The notes under the pieces: generated by a model
What the model was told of the DNA's origin: nothing
The model's input: only the letters and a program-made list of their open reading frames with translations
Databases searched by the model: none
Made by a program: the position numbers and the translations under genes
Part shown: one piece after another, positions 24,285-33,103 of the stretch
Position numbering within the stretch: position 1 is the stretch's first letter
How the letters are laid out: every line of letters begins with the position of its first letter
NCBI RefSeq assembly: GCF_030518795.1
Contig: NZ_CP130427.1
Location: 6,448,001 to 6,512,000 of the forward strand
Length of the DNA stretch: 64,000 bases
From: Micromonospora sp. NBRC 110009
GTDB taxonomy: Bacteria; Actinomycetota; Actinomycetes; Mycobacteriales; Micromonosporaceae
Direction of reading: 5' to 3'

Positions 24285-26117
24285 GTGGACAAGTACCCCG
24301 CCATCGAGGACCACGGGCTGATCGGCGACCTCCAGACGGCCGCCCTGGTGACGTGCGACGGCACCATCGACTGGTTCTGCGCGCCGCGCTTCGACTCACC
24401 CAGTATCTTCGCTGCCCTGCTGGACCTGACGAAGGGCGGCTACTTCCGGATCGCCCCGGACGGCGTCCGGTACGTGACCAAGCAGCTCTACCAACCCGAC
24501 ACGCCCGTCCTGATCACCCGCTTCATCAGCGCCGACGGCGTCGCGGAGATCATCGACTACATGCCGGTCGCCGGCGAACGGCCCACGAACCAGCACCGCC
24601 TGGTGCGGATGGTCCGCATGATCCGGGGCAGCATGCACTTCAAGCTGGAGTGCCGACCCCGGTTCAACTACGGCCGGGACCGCCACGAACTGGAGGTGCA
24701 TCCCGAGGGCTACGTCTTCCGCAGCCCGTCGCTGAGCCTGACACTCAACCCGGTCCGCCCGGTCCCGCGGCTGCTGCGGGAGCGTGAGATCGACAACGAC
24801 GGCCGGGATCTCGTCGGCCGGGTCACCCTCCAGGAGGGCGAGACCGGCGGCGTCGTCGTGGAAACCGGCTCGGTCCGGGCTCCCCGCATCATTTCGGCCG
24901 AGGAGGTCGGGGCGATGTTCGAGCAGACCATCGAATACTGGCGCCACTGGCTCGAACGCTCCTGCTACGGCGGGCGCTGGCGGGAGATGGTGGAACGGTC
25001 GGCAATGACCCTGAAGCTCATGACCTACGCCCCGACCGGCGCCATGATCGCCGCCCCGACCGCCGCCCTGCCCGAGCAGATCGGCGGCACCCGCAACTGG
25101 GACTACCGGTACACCTGGATCCGGGACACGTCCTTCTCGGTGCACGCGCTGCTGGGGCTCGGCTTCACGGAAGAGGCCAGCCGGTACGTGGACTGGCTCG
25201 ACGAGCGCATCCGGGAGGCCGGCGACAACGCCGTACCGCTGAAGATCATGTACCGGGTGGACGGCTCGTCCGACCTGCACGAGGAGGTCCTCGACCACTT
25301 CGAGGGCTACCGCGGCTCGGGGCCGGTGCGGATCGGCAACGGCGCGGCCGACCAGCTGCAACTCGACATCCACGGCGAGTCCCTGTACGCCATGCACCTC
25401 GCCGACGAGCAGGGCATCCGGCCCTCGCACCAGGTCTGGCGCAGCACCGTCAGACTCGTCGACTGGCTCTGCCAGAACTGGGACCAGCCCGACGCGGGCA
25501 TCTGGGAGAGCCGCCACCATCCCCGCAACTACACCTACGGCCGCTTGATGTCCTGGGTCGCCTTCGACCGGGCGATCCGCCTCGCCAACCGCCACGGCCG
25601 GCCGGGGGACGTCAACCGCTGGGCCCAGCAGCGCGACACGATCTACAACCAGATCATGGACCGCGGCTACCACCTGGGGCGCCGCTCGTTCGTGCAGAGC
25701 TACGGGGAGCCGGTCCTCGACGCGGCCCTGCTCATGATGCCGGCGGTCGGCTTCATCACCCCCACCGATCCGCTGTGGCGGTCGACCCTGGAGGCCATCG
25801 AGGAGGACCTGGTCTCCGACAGCCTGGTCCACCGCTACGACCCGGCGACCGCCCCCGACGGGCTGCCCGGCGACGAGGGCACCTTCAACATGTGCACCTT
25901 CTGGTACGTCTCGGCCCTCGCCGGCGCCGGCCGCCTCGAGGACGCCCGGCTCACCTTCGAGAAGATGTTCACGTTCAGCAGCAACCTGCGCCTCTACGCG
26001 GAGGAGATCGCCCTCACCGGCGAGCAGATCGGCAACTTCCCCCAGGCGTTCAGCCACCTCGCGCTGATCACCACGGCGCTGCACCTCAACGAGCTCCTCG
26101 ACAACCAGCGCCGGTGA
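24285..26117 (+). CDS. GH15 glycoside hydrolase (trehalase/glucoamylase-like)
   Basis: A 610-aa cytosolic protein (no signal peptide) with the N-terminal beta-sandwich start AIEDHGLIGDLQTAALVTCD, GTIDWFCAPRFDSPSIFAAL, and the (alpha/alpha)6 catalytic domain containing GTRNWDYRYTWIRDTSFSVH, VLDHFEGYRGSGPVRIGNGA and the late segment LPGDEGTFNMCTFWYVSALA. This combination is shared by actinobacterial GH15 trehalases and glucoamylases; mycobacterial GH15 enzymes of this type cleave trehalose. Trehalose is the more likely substrate, but alpha-glucans cannot be excluded. GTG at 24285 follows GGGGAGG. It is monocistronic. Confidence 0.85.
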   Translation: MDKYPAIEDHGLIGDLQTAALVTCDGTIDWFCAPRFDSPSIFAALLDLTKGGYFRIAPDGVRYVTKQLYQPDTPVLITRFISADGVAEIIDYMPVAGERPTNQHRLVRMVRMIRGSMHFKLECRPRFNYGRDRHELEVHPEGYVFRSPSLSLTLNPVRPVPRLLREREIDNDGRDLVGRVTLQEGETGGVVVETGSVRAPRIISAEEVGAMFEQTIEYWRHWLERSCYGGRWREMVERSAMTLKLMTYAPTGAMIAAPTAALPEQIGGTRNWDYRYTWIRDTSFSVHALLGLGFTEEASRYVDWLDERIREAGDNAVPLKIMYRVDGSSDLHEEVLDHFEGYRGSGPVRIGNGAADQLQLDIHGESLYAMHLADEQGIRPSHQVWRSTVRLVDWLCQNWDQPDAGIWESRHHPRNYTYGRLMSWVAFDRAIRLANRHGRPGDVNRWAQQRDTIYNQIMDRGYHLGRRSFVQSYGEPVLDAALLMMPAVGFITPTDPLWRSTLEAIEEDLVSDSLVHRYDPATAPDGLPGDEGTFNMCTFWYVSALAGAGRLEDARLTFEKMFTFSSNLRLYAEEIALTGEQIGNFPQAFSHLALITTALHLNELLDNQRR

Positions 26118-26247
26118 ACGCCGGCTGGTCGGTCGGCGCGTGAGCACCCCCTCGCGCGGGAGGAACTCCCCGACGTGGGGGATGCCCGCCGCACGCCGAC
26201 GGCAGATCCTGGGGTGAGGGCGGGACCCGAGCAGAGGGGAAGATCCC

Positions 26248-26712
26248 ATGACCGCGCACCCCGTGGACGACCTGCCGTTCGTGGACGAACACCGGATCCT
26301 CACCCCGGCACCCGTGCCGGCCGTGTGGCGGGCCCTCGCCCGGCAGTTGGCCGGCTCCCGGCAGCGCGGCACGGTGGCCCTGGCCCGGCTGCTCGCCGCG
26401 ACGCCGCACGCCCGGTCCGGGACGCCGCTCGACCAGGGAGCCACGCTGCCCGGGTTCGCGGTGACGGCCGCGGTGCCCGGGCGGCTCGTCCGGCTCACCG
26501 GCCGGCACCGCTTCTCCCGGTACGCGCTGGTCTTCACCCTGGTCGGGCGTCCCGACGGCACGCTGGTCAGCGCCCGCACGTATGCCGAGTTCCCCGGGCC
26601 GCACGGGCGCCTCTACCGCCTGCTGGTGATCGGCTCCGGCGGACACCGCGCCGTGGTCCGGCGCATGCTGCGCGACATCCGCCGCCGGGCCGAACGCGAC
26701 TCCCCGGCCTGA
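26248..26712 (+). CDS. SRPBCC-like hypothetical protein
   Basis: A 154-aa protein: FVDEHRILTPAPVPAVWRAL at the N-terminus, a strand-rich middle (VRLTGRHRFSRYALVFTLVG; GTLVSARTYAEFPGPHGRLY) and a C-terminal helix HRAVVRRMLRDIRRRAE. The start-helix-strand order and length fit START/SRPBCC-type lipid- or polyketide-binding folds, without clear catalytic residues. AGAGGGGAAG precedes the ATG. It follows the GH15 gene by 130 bp. Function unknown. Confidence 0.6.
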   Translation: MTAHPVDDLPFVDEHRILTPAPVPAVWRALARQLAGSRQRGTVALARLLAATPHARSGTPLDQGATLPGFAVTAAVPGRLVRLTGRHRFSRYALVFTLVGRPDGTLVSARTYAEFPGPHGRLYRLLVIGSGGHRAVVRRMLRDIRRRAERDSPA

Positions 26713-27002
26713 CCGTCGAACAGAGTCTGTCGACGACCACGCTGCGCGTTCGGGTCCCCTCCGGCAGCCGGCATCACGCTCCCTGACTGGGGCGCTGCCG
26801 GCTGGGGCGGGGGGTCAACGATGCTGGTCAAGCCGTTTGGTCAGCGGCCGGACGATCCGTCAGCGAAGAGCGCTCCGGTCAAGCTCCTCGGCCGGCTCCG
26901 ATCTGATCAGGAATCGAGAAGCGCCACGGGTGTCGTCGGACCTAGCCTTCCTTCAGATGGCCGGCACCTCGCCGAGCCCCGAACGTCGAAAGGCAGCCCG
27001 GA

Positions 27003-27452
27003 ATGCCCACGAAGAACTCCACGACCGAGTCCAACGGCTTCAGCGCCGAGGAGCGCGCCGCGATGAAGGAGCGGGCCGCCGAGCTGCGCGCCGAGGGCAA
27101 GAAGGGCGCCAAGAAGGCCGACGAGCTGCAGGCGCTCCTCGACCGGATCGCGCAGATGGCACCGGAGGATCGCGCGCTCGCCGAGCGCGTGCACATGACG
27201 ATCACCGCCACCGCCCCCGAGCTGTCGCCGAAGACCTGGTACGGGATGCCCGCCTACGCGAACGCCGCCGGCAAGATCGTCGTCTTCTTCCAGGACTCGG
27301 GCAAGTTCAACTACCGGTACTCGACCCTGGGCTTCCAGGACGCGGCCAACCTCGACGACGGGGACCTGTGGCCGGTGTCGTACGCGCTCCAGCAGTGGAG
27401 CCCCGCGGTGGAGAAGAAGGTCGTCGAGCTGGTGAAGGCTGCGGTCTCCTGA
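27003..27452 (+). CDS. DUF1801/YdhG-like protein
   Basis: A 149-aa protein with a Lys/Glu-rich N-terminal helix region (SAEERAAMKERAAELRAEGK) and a C-terminal DUF1801 domain: LSPKTWYGMPAYANAAGKIV, VFFQDSGKFNYRYSTLGFQD, LWPVSYALQQWSPAVEKKVV. The YGMPxY and FF..KFY-like motifs define the family, which includes YdhG-like proteins of unknown biochemical role, sometimes called iron-chaperone-like. ATG at 27003 has GGA just upstream. It stands alone. Confidence 0.75.
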   Translation: MPTKNSTTESNGFSAEERAAMKERAAELRAEGKKGAKKADELQALLDRIAQMAPEDRALAERVHMTITATAPELSPKTWYGMPAYANAAGKIVVFFQDSGKFNYRYSTLGFQDAANLDDGDLWPVSYALQQWSPAVEKKVVELVKAAVS

Positions 27453-27567
27453 CCGTTGCCGCGATCGTGCCACATCCCTGGGCGCGGGAGAAAAAGAGGT
27501 TCGGCGGGATGACGTTCGGCTGGGAGCGTGCGCGAGACCGTGACCGACCGCGAGGTGGTGAGCCTCC

Positions 27568-27627
27568 ATGAACGCGGTGTCGAGGTGGGCGCTCCCCCTC
27601 GTCGTCACGGTCGGACGATTGACGTAG
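27568..27627 (+). CDS. Leader ORF in the decayed copy (19 aa)
   Basis: ATG 27568 after GAGGTGGTGAG encodes MNAVSRWALPLVVTVGRLT and a stop. It shares its start with the 17-aa leader at 10559-10612, but the frame differs after codon ~10 through an indel. It is probably a relic; it is listed because the initiation region is conserved. Confidence 0.3.
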   Translation: MNAVSRWALPLVVTVGRLT

Positions 27628-27678
27628 GGGTCGCCGGGAGCGCCTCGACAAAAGGCACTCCGCGAAGGGCAACAAACT

Positions 27679-27781
27679 CTGCGCTCTCTGCGCTTCACTG
27701 CGGAGACATCGTCGAACGATGTCATCGAACGCGACTTCACGGTGGGTGATATCCCCGGCTCCTCTGGTCGCCCGCCTCCGG
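27679..27781 (+). pseudogene. Alpha/beta hydrolase N-terminal fragment
   Basis: RFTAETSSNDVIERDFTVGD-IPG matches the intact hydrolase start RFTAETSSNGVVERDFTVGE-VPG. The start codon has become CTG (27679), and two bases are missing after IPG, which shifts the frame. Nothing of the catalytic core remains. Confidence 0.7.
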
Positions 27782-27876
27782 AGGCAGGCGCGACACCGCT
27801 CCCGCATTCACCGACGTCGCGGACGTGGGTGATACTTCCTTGCCCGATGATCAAGCGGGGAGCAAGGAGCAGCCGC

Positions 27877-28725
27877 ATGGAGCCGCAGCCGGGAAACGGC
27901 GATGATGCGGTCGCCCGCGCGCGCGAGCTCGTTCTGGCCGAGCAGTTCGAGCCCGCCATCGCGCTGCTGCGCAAGCATCTGGCGACGCATCCGGACGACG
28001 GCGTCGCCTGGCGTCGCCTCGCCGGCGCGTTGATCGGGCTCGGCCACAATGCCGTCGCGGTCAAGGCGGCGGGTCGAGCGATCGACGTCAACCCCGAGGA
28101 TGTGGCGGCCTACCGCCACCGGGCGCTGGCTCATCACCTGCGTCGAAGGCACCGGGAGTCGTATGCCGACGCGAAGCGCGCGGTAGAGCTTGCACCCGAT
28201 GATCCCGAGGCGCTGACCCTGCTCGCGTTCAACGTCCTCAACGTCGATCGCGACGTGGCCCGGTTCAAGGAGCTGTTCCAGCGGGCGCTCACCGTGACTC
28301 CAAGCAGCGCCCCTGCGAGGGACGCGGCCAGGCACTACCGAAGGATCCGCCGCCGCAGCACGGCGGTCGCGCTGTTCCTTACGGCTTTCCCGTCCGCGAT
28401 AGTGCTGCTGTTTCGCTGGCTCGTCATGGTCGACCCCAGCAGCGCGGGCGACGCTCGCTGGGTGATCTGGCCCGGGGTCGTCGCAATGGCCGTCAGCTTT
28501 GTCAGCGCCCTGCTCGGGTGGTCGGCGCGCGGCGCGGGGCCGATGCTCACGCTGCCCCTGGTGGCCACAGCGATGAGCGCCGCCGGAATTGTCACGGCGG
28601 GTGCGGAGTACGGCGCCAGCCGCGGAGTCCCCACCGCGGCCGCCCTCGGCCTGGCCTCGGTCGCGATATCGGGCTGCTACGCGTTCGCCCTGTTCCGTCG
28701 CGGCGCTCGGTACGGCGGCGCCTGA
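27877..28725 (+). CDS. TPR protein with C-terminal membrane domain
   Basis: A 282-aa protein starting MEPQPGNGDDAVARARELV. Residues ~12-150 form three to four TPR units (EQFEPAIALLRKHLATHPDD; VAVKAAGRAIDVNPEDVAAY; SYADAKRAVELAPDDPEALT). The C-terminal half has four TM segments (VALFLTAFPSAIVLLFRWLV, WVIWPGVVAMAVSFVSALLG, then two more). TPR on the cytosolic side with a membrane anchor suggests a scaffold; the partner is unknown. AAGGAG precedes ATG 27877; the longer upstream frame belongs to the decayed hydrolase copy. Confidence 0.7.
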   Translation: MEPQPGNGDDAVARARELVLAEQFEPAIALLRKHLATHPDDGVAWRRLAGALIGLGHNAVAVKAAGRAIDVNPEDVAAYRHRALAHHLRRRHRESYADAKRAVELAPDDPEALTLLAFNVLNVDRDVARFKELFQRALTVTPSSAPARDAARHYRRIRRRSTAVALFLTAFPSAIVLLFRWLVMVDPSSAGDARWVIWPGVVAMAVSFVSALLGWSARGAGPMLTLPLVATAMSAAGIVTAGAEYGASRGVPTAAALGLASVAISGCYAFALFRRGARYGGA

Positions 28726-28760
28726 CCTCACCCGGCGGATCGGGCTGGTTTGATCACAGC

Positions 28761-29393
28761 ATGGGCACCGACACGGCCGTGGAGCGAGCATGGCGCCGGA
28801 TCGAGGATTGGCTGTCGCGATTTGCCCCCCGATTCCGTGCGGAGCTGAACCCGCCGGCAACGGCAGCCGAGATCGACATTGTGGCAACCGCCCTCGGTGT
28901 GGCGCTCCCGGCCGACCTCCGGACCTGGTGGAGCCTGTCCAACGGAGTCCGGCACGGTATCGGCCTACCGAGCGCAAGTCTGATCCCTGACTTCTCGAGT
29001 CCATACCCCACGTCCATCGCGCTGGAGCGTTGGCGGATGCACCTGAAGGTCCAACAGGAGTCGTACCCGCCGGGGCCGCGTGAGGAGATGGCACGATTCG
29101 TGGCCGGCCAGAACACCCAGCCGGCGGGCACCCTCCAACCCCAGTTGTACTGGCTCCCCCGATGGCTGCCCATCGCTGGTGACGGTGGGGGAGGTGGCCT
29201 ATTCATCGACCTACGTAAGGGTCCGCTACACGGGTGCCTGGTGGAGTTCTCCCGGGACCACCAGGGCACGACACCGCGGTGGGAGTCCGTGACGCAGCTG
29301 TGGGTAGACGTCGCCGACCAGCTGGAAGCCGTCGATGCTGACTCGCTCCGCAGCGACCGCATTGACGACCGGTGGCTACCGCCCCGCTCCTGA
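28761..29393 (+). CDS. SMI1/KNR4 (SUKH) family protein
   Basis: A 210-aa protein with the SUKH core: LNPPATAAEIDIVATALGVA, LPADLRTWWSLSNGVRHG, LIPDFSSPYPTSIALERWRM, LPIAGDGGGGGLFIDLRKG and VTQLWVDVADQLEAV. SUKH proteins are often immunity proteins against polymorphic toxins, but many stand-alone copies have no known partner, and no toxin lies beside this one. It starts 35 bp after the TPR gene, and the two may be co-transcribed. Confidence 0.8.
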   Translation: MGTDTAVERAWRRIEDWLSRFAPRFRAELNPPATAAEIDIVATALGVALPADLRTWWSLSNGVRHGIGLPSASLIPDFSSPYPTSIALERWRMHLKVQQESYPPGPREEMARFVAGQNTQPAGTLQPQLYWLPRWLPIAGDGGGGGLFIDLRKGPLHGCLVEFSRDHQGTTPRWESVTQLWVDVADQLEAVDADSLRSDRIDDRWLPPRS

Positions 29394-29400
29394 CCGGTGG

Positions 29401-29547
29401 TCAGTCGACGCGGCGCCCGCCGAGCCAGCTGACCATCGCGGGGTCGTGGTGGTCGAAGAACACGGTCGCGCCGGCGTCCAGTGCGGCGATCCGGGTCATC
29501 TCGTCGCAGCTTGTCCACCACCCGTCAACTCCGACATGAGCCGCCAG
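29401..29547 (-). pseudogene. C-terminal fragment of an unidentified enzyme
   Basis: The minus frame ending at 29401 reads AHVGVDGWWTSCDEMTRIAA, then LDAGATVFFDHHDPAMVSWL and GGRRVD with a stop. It looks like a genuine protein end (ordered hydrophobic pattern, FFDHHDP) but has no start; the promoter of the divergent lipoprotein gene intrudes upstream. It resembles tails of metallo-beta-lactamase-fold hydrolases only loosely. Confidence 0.35.
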
Positions 29548-29593
29548 CCTTTCGGTCCTTTCCCGCATCGGCGGGTGGTCTTACCTTGGCTGT

Positions 29594-30628
29594 GTGACGG
29601 TGCGCCGGCGGGCGCTGCCGATGTGGCTGACCGCCGTGTTGATTTCTGCGGTTGCCGGTTGCGGGACCGGCACGTCACCCAAACACGATCAGGTTGAGGA
29701 GCGCCTCCACGAGATCGCCGCCGAGGCCGAACGGCCCGTCTACTACCTCGGCCCACGGTTCCGTGATTGGTCGCTGACCGAGGTGGGCGCGGACGACACC
29801 GGCCGCGTCGACGCGATCTACGGAACCTGCCTCGCGGTCGTCGACGGGTGTTCGCCCCCGCTCGAGGTCATCAATCAACCGCTCGACTTCTCAGCGTGGA
29901 GTATGGCCGTCGGTTGCACGCGCCTGCCGCCGGTCCGCGGTGTCCCAACCATGCACTTCGGCGGTGCGCTCGTCCTGCTCACCGGTGACTCGCTGGTCAC
30001 CGTCGCCGTCACCGGTGATGACACGGCGACCGCCGTCGCCGCGACGGAGCAGCTTCGGGAGGTAGGTGCGGAGCTTTCCCGCGCGGCGCTTCCGCCGCCG
30101 GACGCCCCGGCCCTACAGGCCATCGAAGCTGCCTGCGGGAAGAACCCGGGCGACACCGGTCGCAGGGAACCTGACGAGGGACCGGAACCGGTCGGGGAGA
30201 TGCAGGTGCCTGACTTCACCGTGGGCCGGCTCGGCGGTGGTGACCTCCGTTGGGGGGCGTACCTCGGCAAGCCCGTGGTGGTCGTGGTCGGTGACGTGCC
30301 GCACGTGCTCACGGGGATCAAGCGCGTCCTCGCACTCACCCCCGGTTCCCGGCCGGCCGTCATTGGCCTCGTATGGAAGCCGTTCGGGTCCAAGGACGCC
30401 CCGGCACCGATCGCCGAGATCGAGCAGGAGGCCGGCCAGGTTGCCGTTCCGGTCGGTTATGCCGCGATCCCCCGGCCGGCGGTCTGGTTCTTCGACATGG
30501 CAGAGGTCGACGCCGCGCAGTCAGGCGTGATCGCGTTCGTGAACGCCGACGGCACCCTCATCCGCCATGTCCGAACGGACGCGCCCGACAGCGCCATAGC
30601 CGACGCTCTGGGCAGGCTCGCACGCTGA
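29594..30628 (+). CDS. Lipoprotein with thioredoxin-like C-terminal domain
   Basis: A 344-aa protein with a lipobox (TAVLISAVAGC, Cys23), so it is anchored outside the membrane. The N-terminal half has no recognised domain (YYLGPRFRDWSLTEVGADD; cysteines at YGTCLAVVDGC). The C-terminal half looks like a TlpA/ResA-type thioredoxin fold: MQVPDFTVGRLGGGDLRWGA, YLGKPVVVVVGDVPHVLTGI, VIAFVNADGTLIRHV. The CxxC pair is replaced (DVPH), so it is not a thiol oxidoreductase. A TACCTT box seven bases before GTG 29594 suggests leaderless translation. Confidence 0.65.
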   Translation: MTVRRRALPMWLTAVLISAVAGCGTGTSPKHDQVEERLHEIAAEAERPVYYLGPRFRDWSLTEVGADDTGRVDAIYGTCLAVVDGCSPPLEVINQPLDFSAWSMAVGCTRLPPVRGVPTMHFGGALVLLTGDSLVTVAVTGDDTATAVAATEQLREVGAELSRAALPPPDAPALQAIEAACGKNPGDTGRREPDEGPEPVGEMQVPDFTVGRLGGGDLRWGAYLGKPVVVVVGDVPHVLTGIKRVLALTPGSRPAVIGLVWKPFGSKDAPAPIAEIEQEAGQVAVPVGYAAIPRPAVWFFDMAEVDAAQSGVIAFVNADGTLIRHVRTDAPDSAIADALGRLAR

Positions 30629-30830
30629 CCGGCGTTGCTTGCCCGCCGCACGTGGGTAGCACCTGACGGTTGCCTGTCGGGTCAGTGACAGCCTAACTGC
30701 CCACCGTTGACAGAACGCTTCGTTCGCGACCACCGTCGATGGCATTGGAGGGCATTCGCGGCACGCCCCACCTGTTGAACCTGCGCCATTCCTCAGTGGC
30801 GTTTCGCCTCGCCGAGAAGGAGGCAAATCC

Positions 30831-31295
30831 ATGCGGTTAAGTCCAGTTGTTGCAGCCGTTCTCGTCGCTCCCTTGGCGGCGCTCGCGGGCGCGGTCGGCA
30901 GCCATCCCGTCCCCCACCAACAGACTCTCCGGCTGCTGGACACGGGTGCCACCATCGACGTGTTCCTCAACGGTGGCGACGCCAGTCACACGGGCGACCG
31001 GGAGGTCTTCCGCGACACACTCGTCTGGGCCGAGGATCAGCGCCCTGCGGGCAAGGCGGAGGGCCACTGCACGGTGATCGACGCATTCACCGCGACGACG
31101 ACCTGCACGATCGTCACCACCTTGCACGAGGGAACCCTTACCACCGAAGGTGTTGGCACTTTCGTACCAGGCACGACCAGCACCGCGGCGATAACCGGGG
31201 GCACCGGCGCCTACGAAGGCGCCAAGGGCCACGCCACGTTCCTGTTCAACCCCGCCGGTCATTCCCCGGTGACCTTCGTCCTGTCCCGGCCCTGA
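30831..31295 (+). CDS. Secreted allene-oxide-cyclase/dirigent-barrel-like protein
   Basis: A 154-aa protein with a signal peptide (MRLSPVVAAVLVAPLAALAG), then a beta-rich body: GDREVFRDTLVWAEDQRPAG, VIDAFTATTTCTIVTTLHEG, TLTTEGVGTFVPG and AAITGGTGAYEGAKGHATFL. The GTGxY..A.G pattern is typical of allene-oxide-cyclase-barrel/dirigent-like proteins secreted by actinomycetes. The ligand is unknown. AAGGAGG precedes the ATG; a TTGACA (30707-30712) upstream may be the -35 element. Confidence 0.65.
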   Translation: MRLSPVVAAVLVAPLAALAGAVGSHPVPHQQTLRLLDTGATIDVFLNGGDASHTGDREVFRDTLVWAEDQRPAGKAEGHCTVIDAFTATTTCTIVTTLHEGTLTTEGVGTFVPGTTSTAAITGGTGAYEGAKGHATFLFNPAGHSPVTFVLSRP

Positions 31296-31367
31296 CGGGT
31301 CCAGCTGGTCCGGGACCATCTCGTCACGCTCGCGATCGAGCACTGACTGCCGCTCGGAGGGCCTCGC

Positions 31368-31823
31368 ATGCACGCGTCGATGAGCCTGCAGGGTCCTGCG
31401 CTGTTGCTGGTGGTCTTTTGGTCGGCGGCGTTGACCTTCGTTGTCCCCAGGCCGCGGCTGTTGTGGGCAGCCCTGCTCGCCGTGGTCTGCGGGTTCTGCG
31501 AAGGGCGACTGGGTCACGTCGAAGAGTTTCCGTTCGACACGGCGGCTGAGGCTTGGTTCGTGCTGTTGCTACCCGCGGTTCTGGTGGGCGCGGGATTCGC
31601 GTCGCGGATGCCTGGTTGGAGAGCCATGGCAGCCGGATGGCTCGGGATCCCGTGGGGGCTCGCGCTGACGGTAGGCGTGTATTGGGGTCCCTGCTGGAAC
31701 TGCGGCGAGCCGTACTACATGCAGTGGGCGCTCGGCTTCAGCGTCGCCGGAGTGGTCCTCGCCGTTGTGGGAGCTGCGCTCACCCTGGCCCTTCGAGTCC
31801 TGACCCGCCGATTGCGGTCCTGA
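31368..31823 (+). CDS. Four-TM hypothetical membrane protein (DUF2809-like)
   Basis: A 151-aa integral membrane protein with four hydrophobic segments (ALLLVVFWSAALTFVV, LLWAALLAVVCGFCEGRLG, WFVLLLPAVLVGAGF, LGFSVAGVVLAVVGAALTLA). The YWGPCWNCGEPYY segment with two cysteines lies between TM3 and TM4. The pattern of a small protein with charged loop EGRLGHVEEFPFDT is reminiscent of DUF2809-like proteins, but the match is weak. Function unknown. Confidence 0.55.
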   Translation: MHASMSLQGPALLLVVFWSAALTFVVPRPRLLWAALLAVVCGFCEGRLGHVEEFPFDTAAEAWFVLLLPAVLVGAGFASRMPGWRAMAAGWLGIPWGLALTVGVYWGPCWNCGEPYYMQWALGFSVAGVVLAVVGAALTLALRVLTRRLRS

Positions 31824-31951
31824 CGAGAAGCCAACCGTGATGATGGCGTGCGGTCCCCGCCTGGTCCCCGATCCTCCTGGCGCGGATCTGGCACGCCCGG
31901 CCCCTGTCGGCCTCCTGTATCGGCGCCGGACAGTGGTCAGGCTCGGCCGGC

Positions 31952-33103
31952 TCAGACGCGACCTTGGAAGTCGCGTCGCGGGTCGAACAGGCTGGTGGGG
32001 TGTGGCGTCGAGCCGCTCGTCGCCAGGTCGGCGAGGATCTCGCCGACGACCGGGACGAACTTGAAGCCGTGGCCGGAGAATCCGCATGCCACGGTGACCT
32101 GCGGGTGCTCCGGGTGCGTCGCGATCACGAAGTGCTGGTCCGGCGTGTTGGTGTACATGCAGGTCGCCGCCCTCAGCAACCGCCCCGGAAGGGCGGGCAG
32201 GACTCCGGCCAGGTGTTCCCGCATGTCCTGGATCTCCTCCGGGTGCACCTGCCGATCGATGGTCTCCGGGGTGCAGACCTGACCGCGCCGGAAGAACGCC
32301 ACCTTGGCACCGCCGCCGGGCCCGTCAATGGCCGGGAAGCCGTAGATCTGCGTGCCGGCGCCGTCCTCGTGGATATAGATGGGATGCCGCTCGGGTTGGA
32401 AGGGGCCCACCCCGGCCTCCGGCTGGAACCAGTACATGACCTGCCGCTCGACGGTGAACGGCACACCGAGGTCGGCGAGGAGTTCCGGAGCCCAGGCCCC
32501 GGGGCAGACGACGAGCCGCCCGGCGGTATAGGAACCCTCCTCCGTCGTCACTCGCACTCCGCCGTCGGGCAACGCCTGCCATCGCAGTACCGGCTCGTTG
32601 TAGCGGAGGTCGGCGCCGTGCCGCCCCGCCAGCTCGAGGTGAGCGGACACGGTCGCCTCGGGGCGAACGAAGCCCGCTTTGGCCTCGAAGAGCGCCACCT
32701 CCTCGTCCTGCGGGCTGAAGGTGGGGAAGCGGCGACGCAGCTCGCTTGCGTCGAGGATCTCGTGCGGCAGGTCCCACTCGCGCGAAGCGCGCAGACTGCC
32801 GGCGAAGGTGTGGCTCTCCGGCCGGCCGACAAACACTCCGCCGGTGAGCGAAATGATCTCCCGTTCGGCATCGCGTTCCAGCTTCTCCCACAGCTCGTAC
32901 GCTCGAAGCAGGAGCGGCACGTAGGACGGATCCTCGAAATACGACTGCCGGGTGATGCGCGAGCCGCCGTGGCTGGACCCGCGGTCGTGCGCCGGCCCGA
33001 ACTGCTCCAGACCGAGCACGCGCTGCCCCCGCGCGGCCAGGTGGTAGGCGGCGCTGCTACCCATCCCACCAAGCCCCACGACGATGACGTCATGGACCGC
33101 CAT
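31952..33103 (-). CDS. solA: Sarcosine oxidase/N-methyltryptophan oxidase-like flavoenzyme
   Basis: A 383-aa monomeric amine oxidase. The Rossmann FAD motif is VIVVGLGGMGSSAAYHLAAR (GxGxxG), followed by FGPAHDRGSSHGGSRITRQS, a hallmark of the MSOX/SolA family. The C-terminal segment AATCMYTNTPDQHFVI carries the cysteine used for covalent FAD attachment, and FSGHGFKFVPVVGE closes the fold. It oxidises an N-methyl amino acid (sarcosine or N-methyltryptophan), releasing formaldehyde and H2O2. ATG 33103. It is not in an operon; ~375 bp separates it from the next gene. Confidence 0.88.
   Translation of the reverse strand: MAVHDVIVVGLGGMGSSAAYHLAARGQRVLGLEQFGPAHDRGSSHGGSRITRQSYFEDPSYVPLLLRAYELWEKLERDAEREIISLTGGVFVGRPESHTFAGSLRASREWDLPHEILDASELRRRFPTFSPQDEEVALFEAKAGFVRPEATVSAHLELAGRHGADLRYNEPVLRWQALPDGGVRVTTEEGSYTAGRLVVCPGAWAPELLADLGVPFTVERQVMYWFQPEAGVGPFQPERHPIYIHEDGAGTQIYGFPAIDGPGGGAKVAFFRRGQVCTPETIDRQVHPEEIQDMREHLAGVLPALPGRLLRAATCMYTNTPDQHFVIATHPEHPQVTVACGFSGHGFKFVPVVGEILADLATSGSTPHPTSLFDPRRDFQGRV

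Larger units (their letters stand above)
27490..27781 (+). repeat. Copy 2 of duplicated leader/hydrolase-start segment (decayed)
   Basis: Plus-strand sequence closely similar to the reverse complement of 10399-10693, including the ribosome site/ATG of a leader ORF, GATTGACGTAGGGGTCGC and the first ~25 codons of the alpha/beta hydrolase. The similarity stops in the hydrolase coding region, with an unrelated TPR gene after it. Confidence 0.7.

Noticed and set aside
26713..27002. A possible gene between the SRPBCC-like and DUF1801 genes
   Set aside because: No frame has a ribosome site or motifs; only partial inverted repeats around GCTGCCGGC are visible.
30713..30725. GAACG-CTT-CGTTC, resembling an SOS box
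   Set aside because: The spacing is not the GAAC-N4-GTTC of actinobacterial LexA sites; it is left as a chance repeat near the promoter of the secreted barrel protein.
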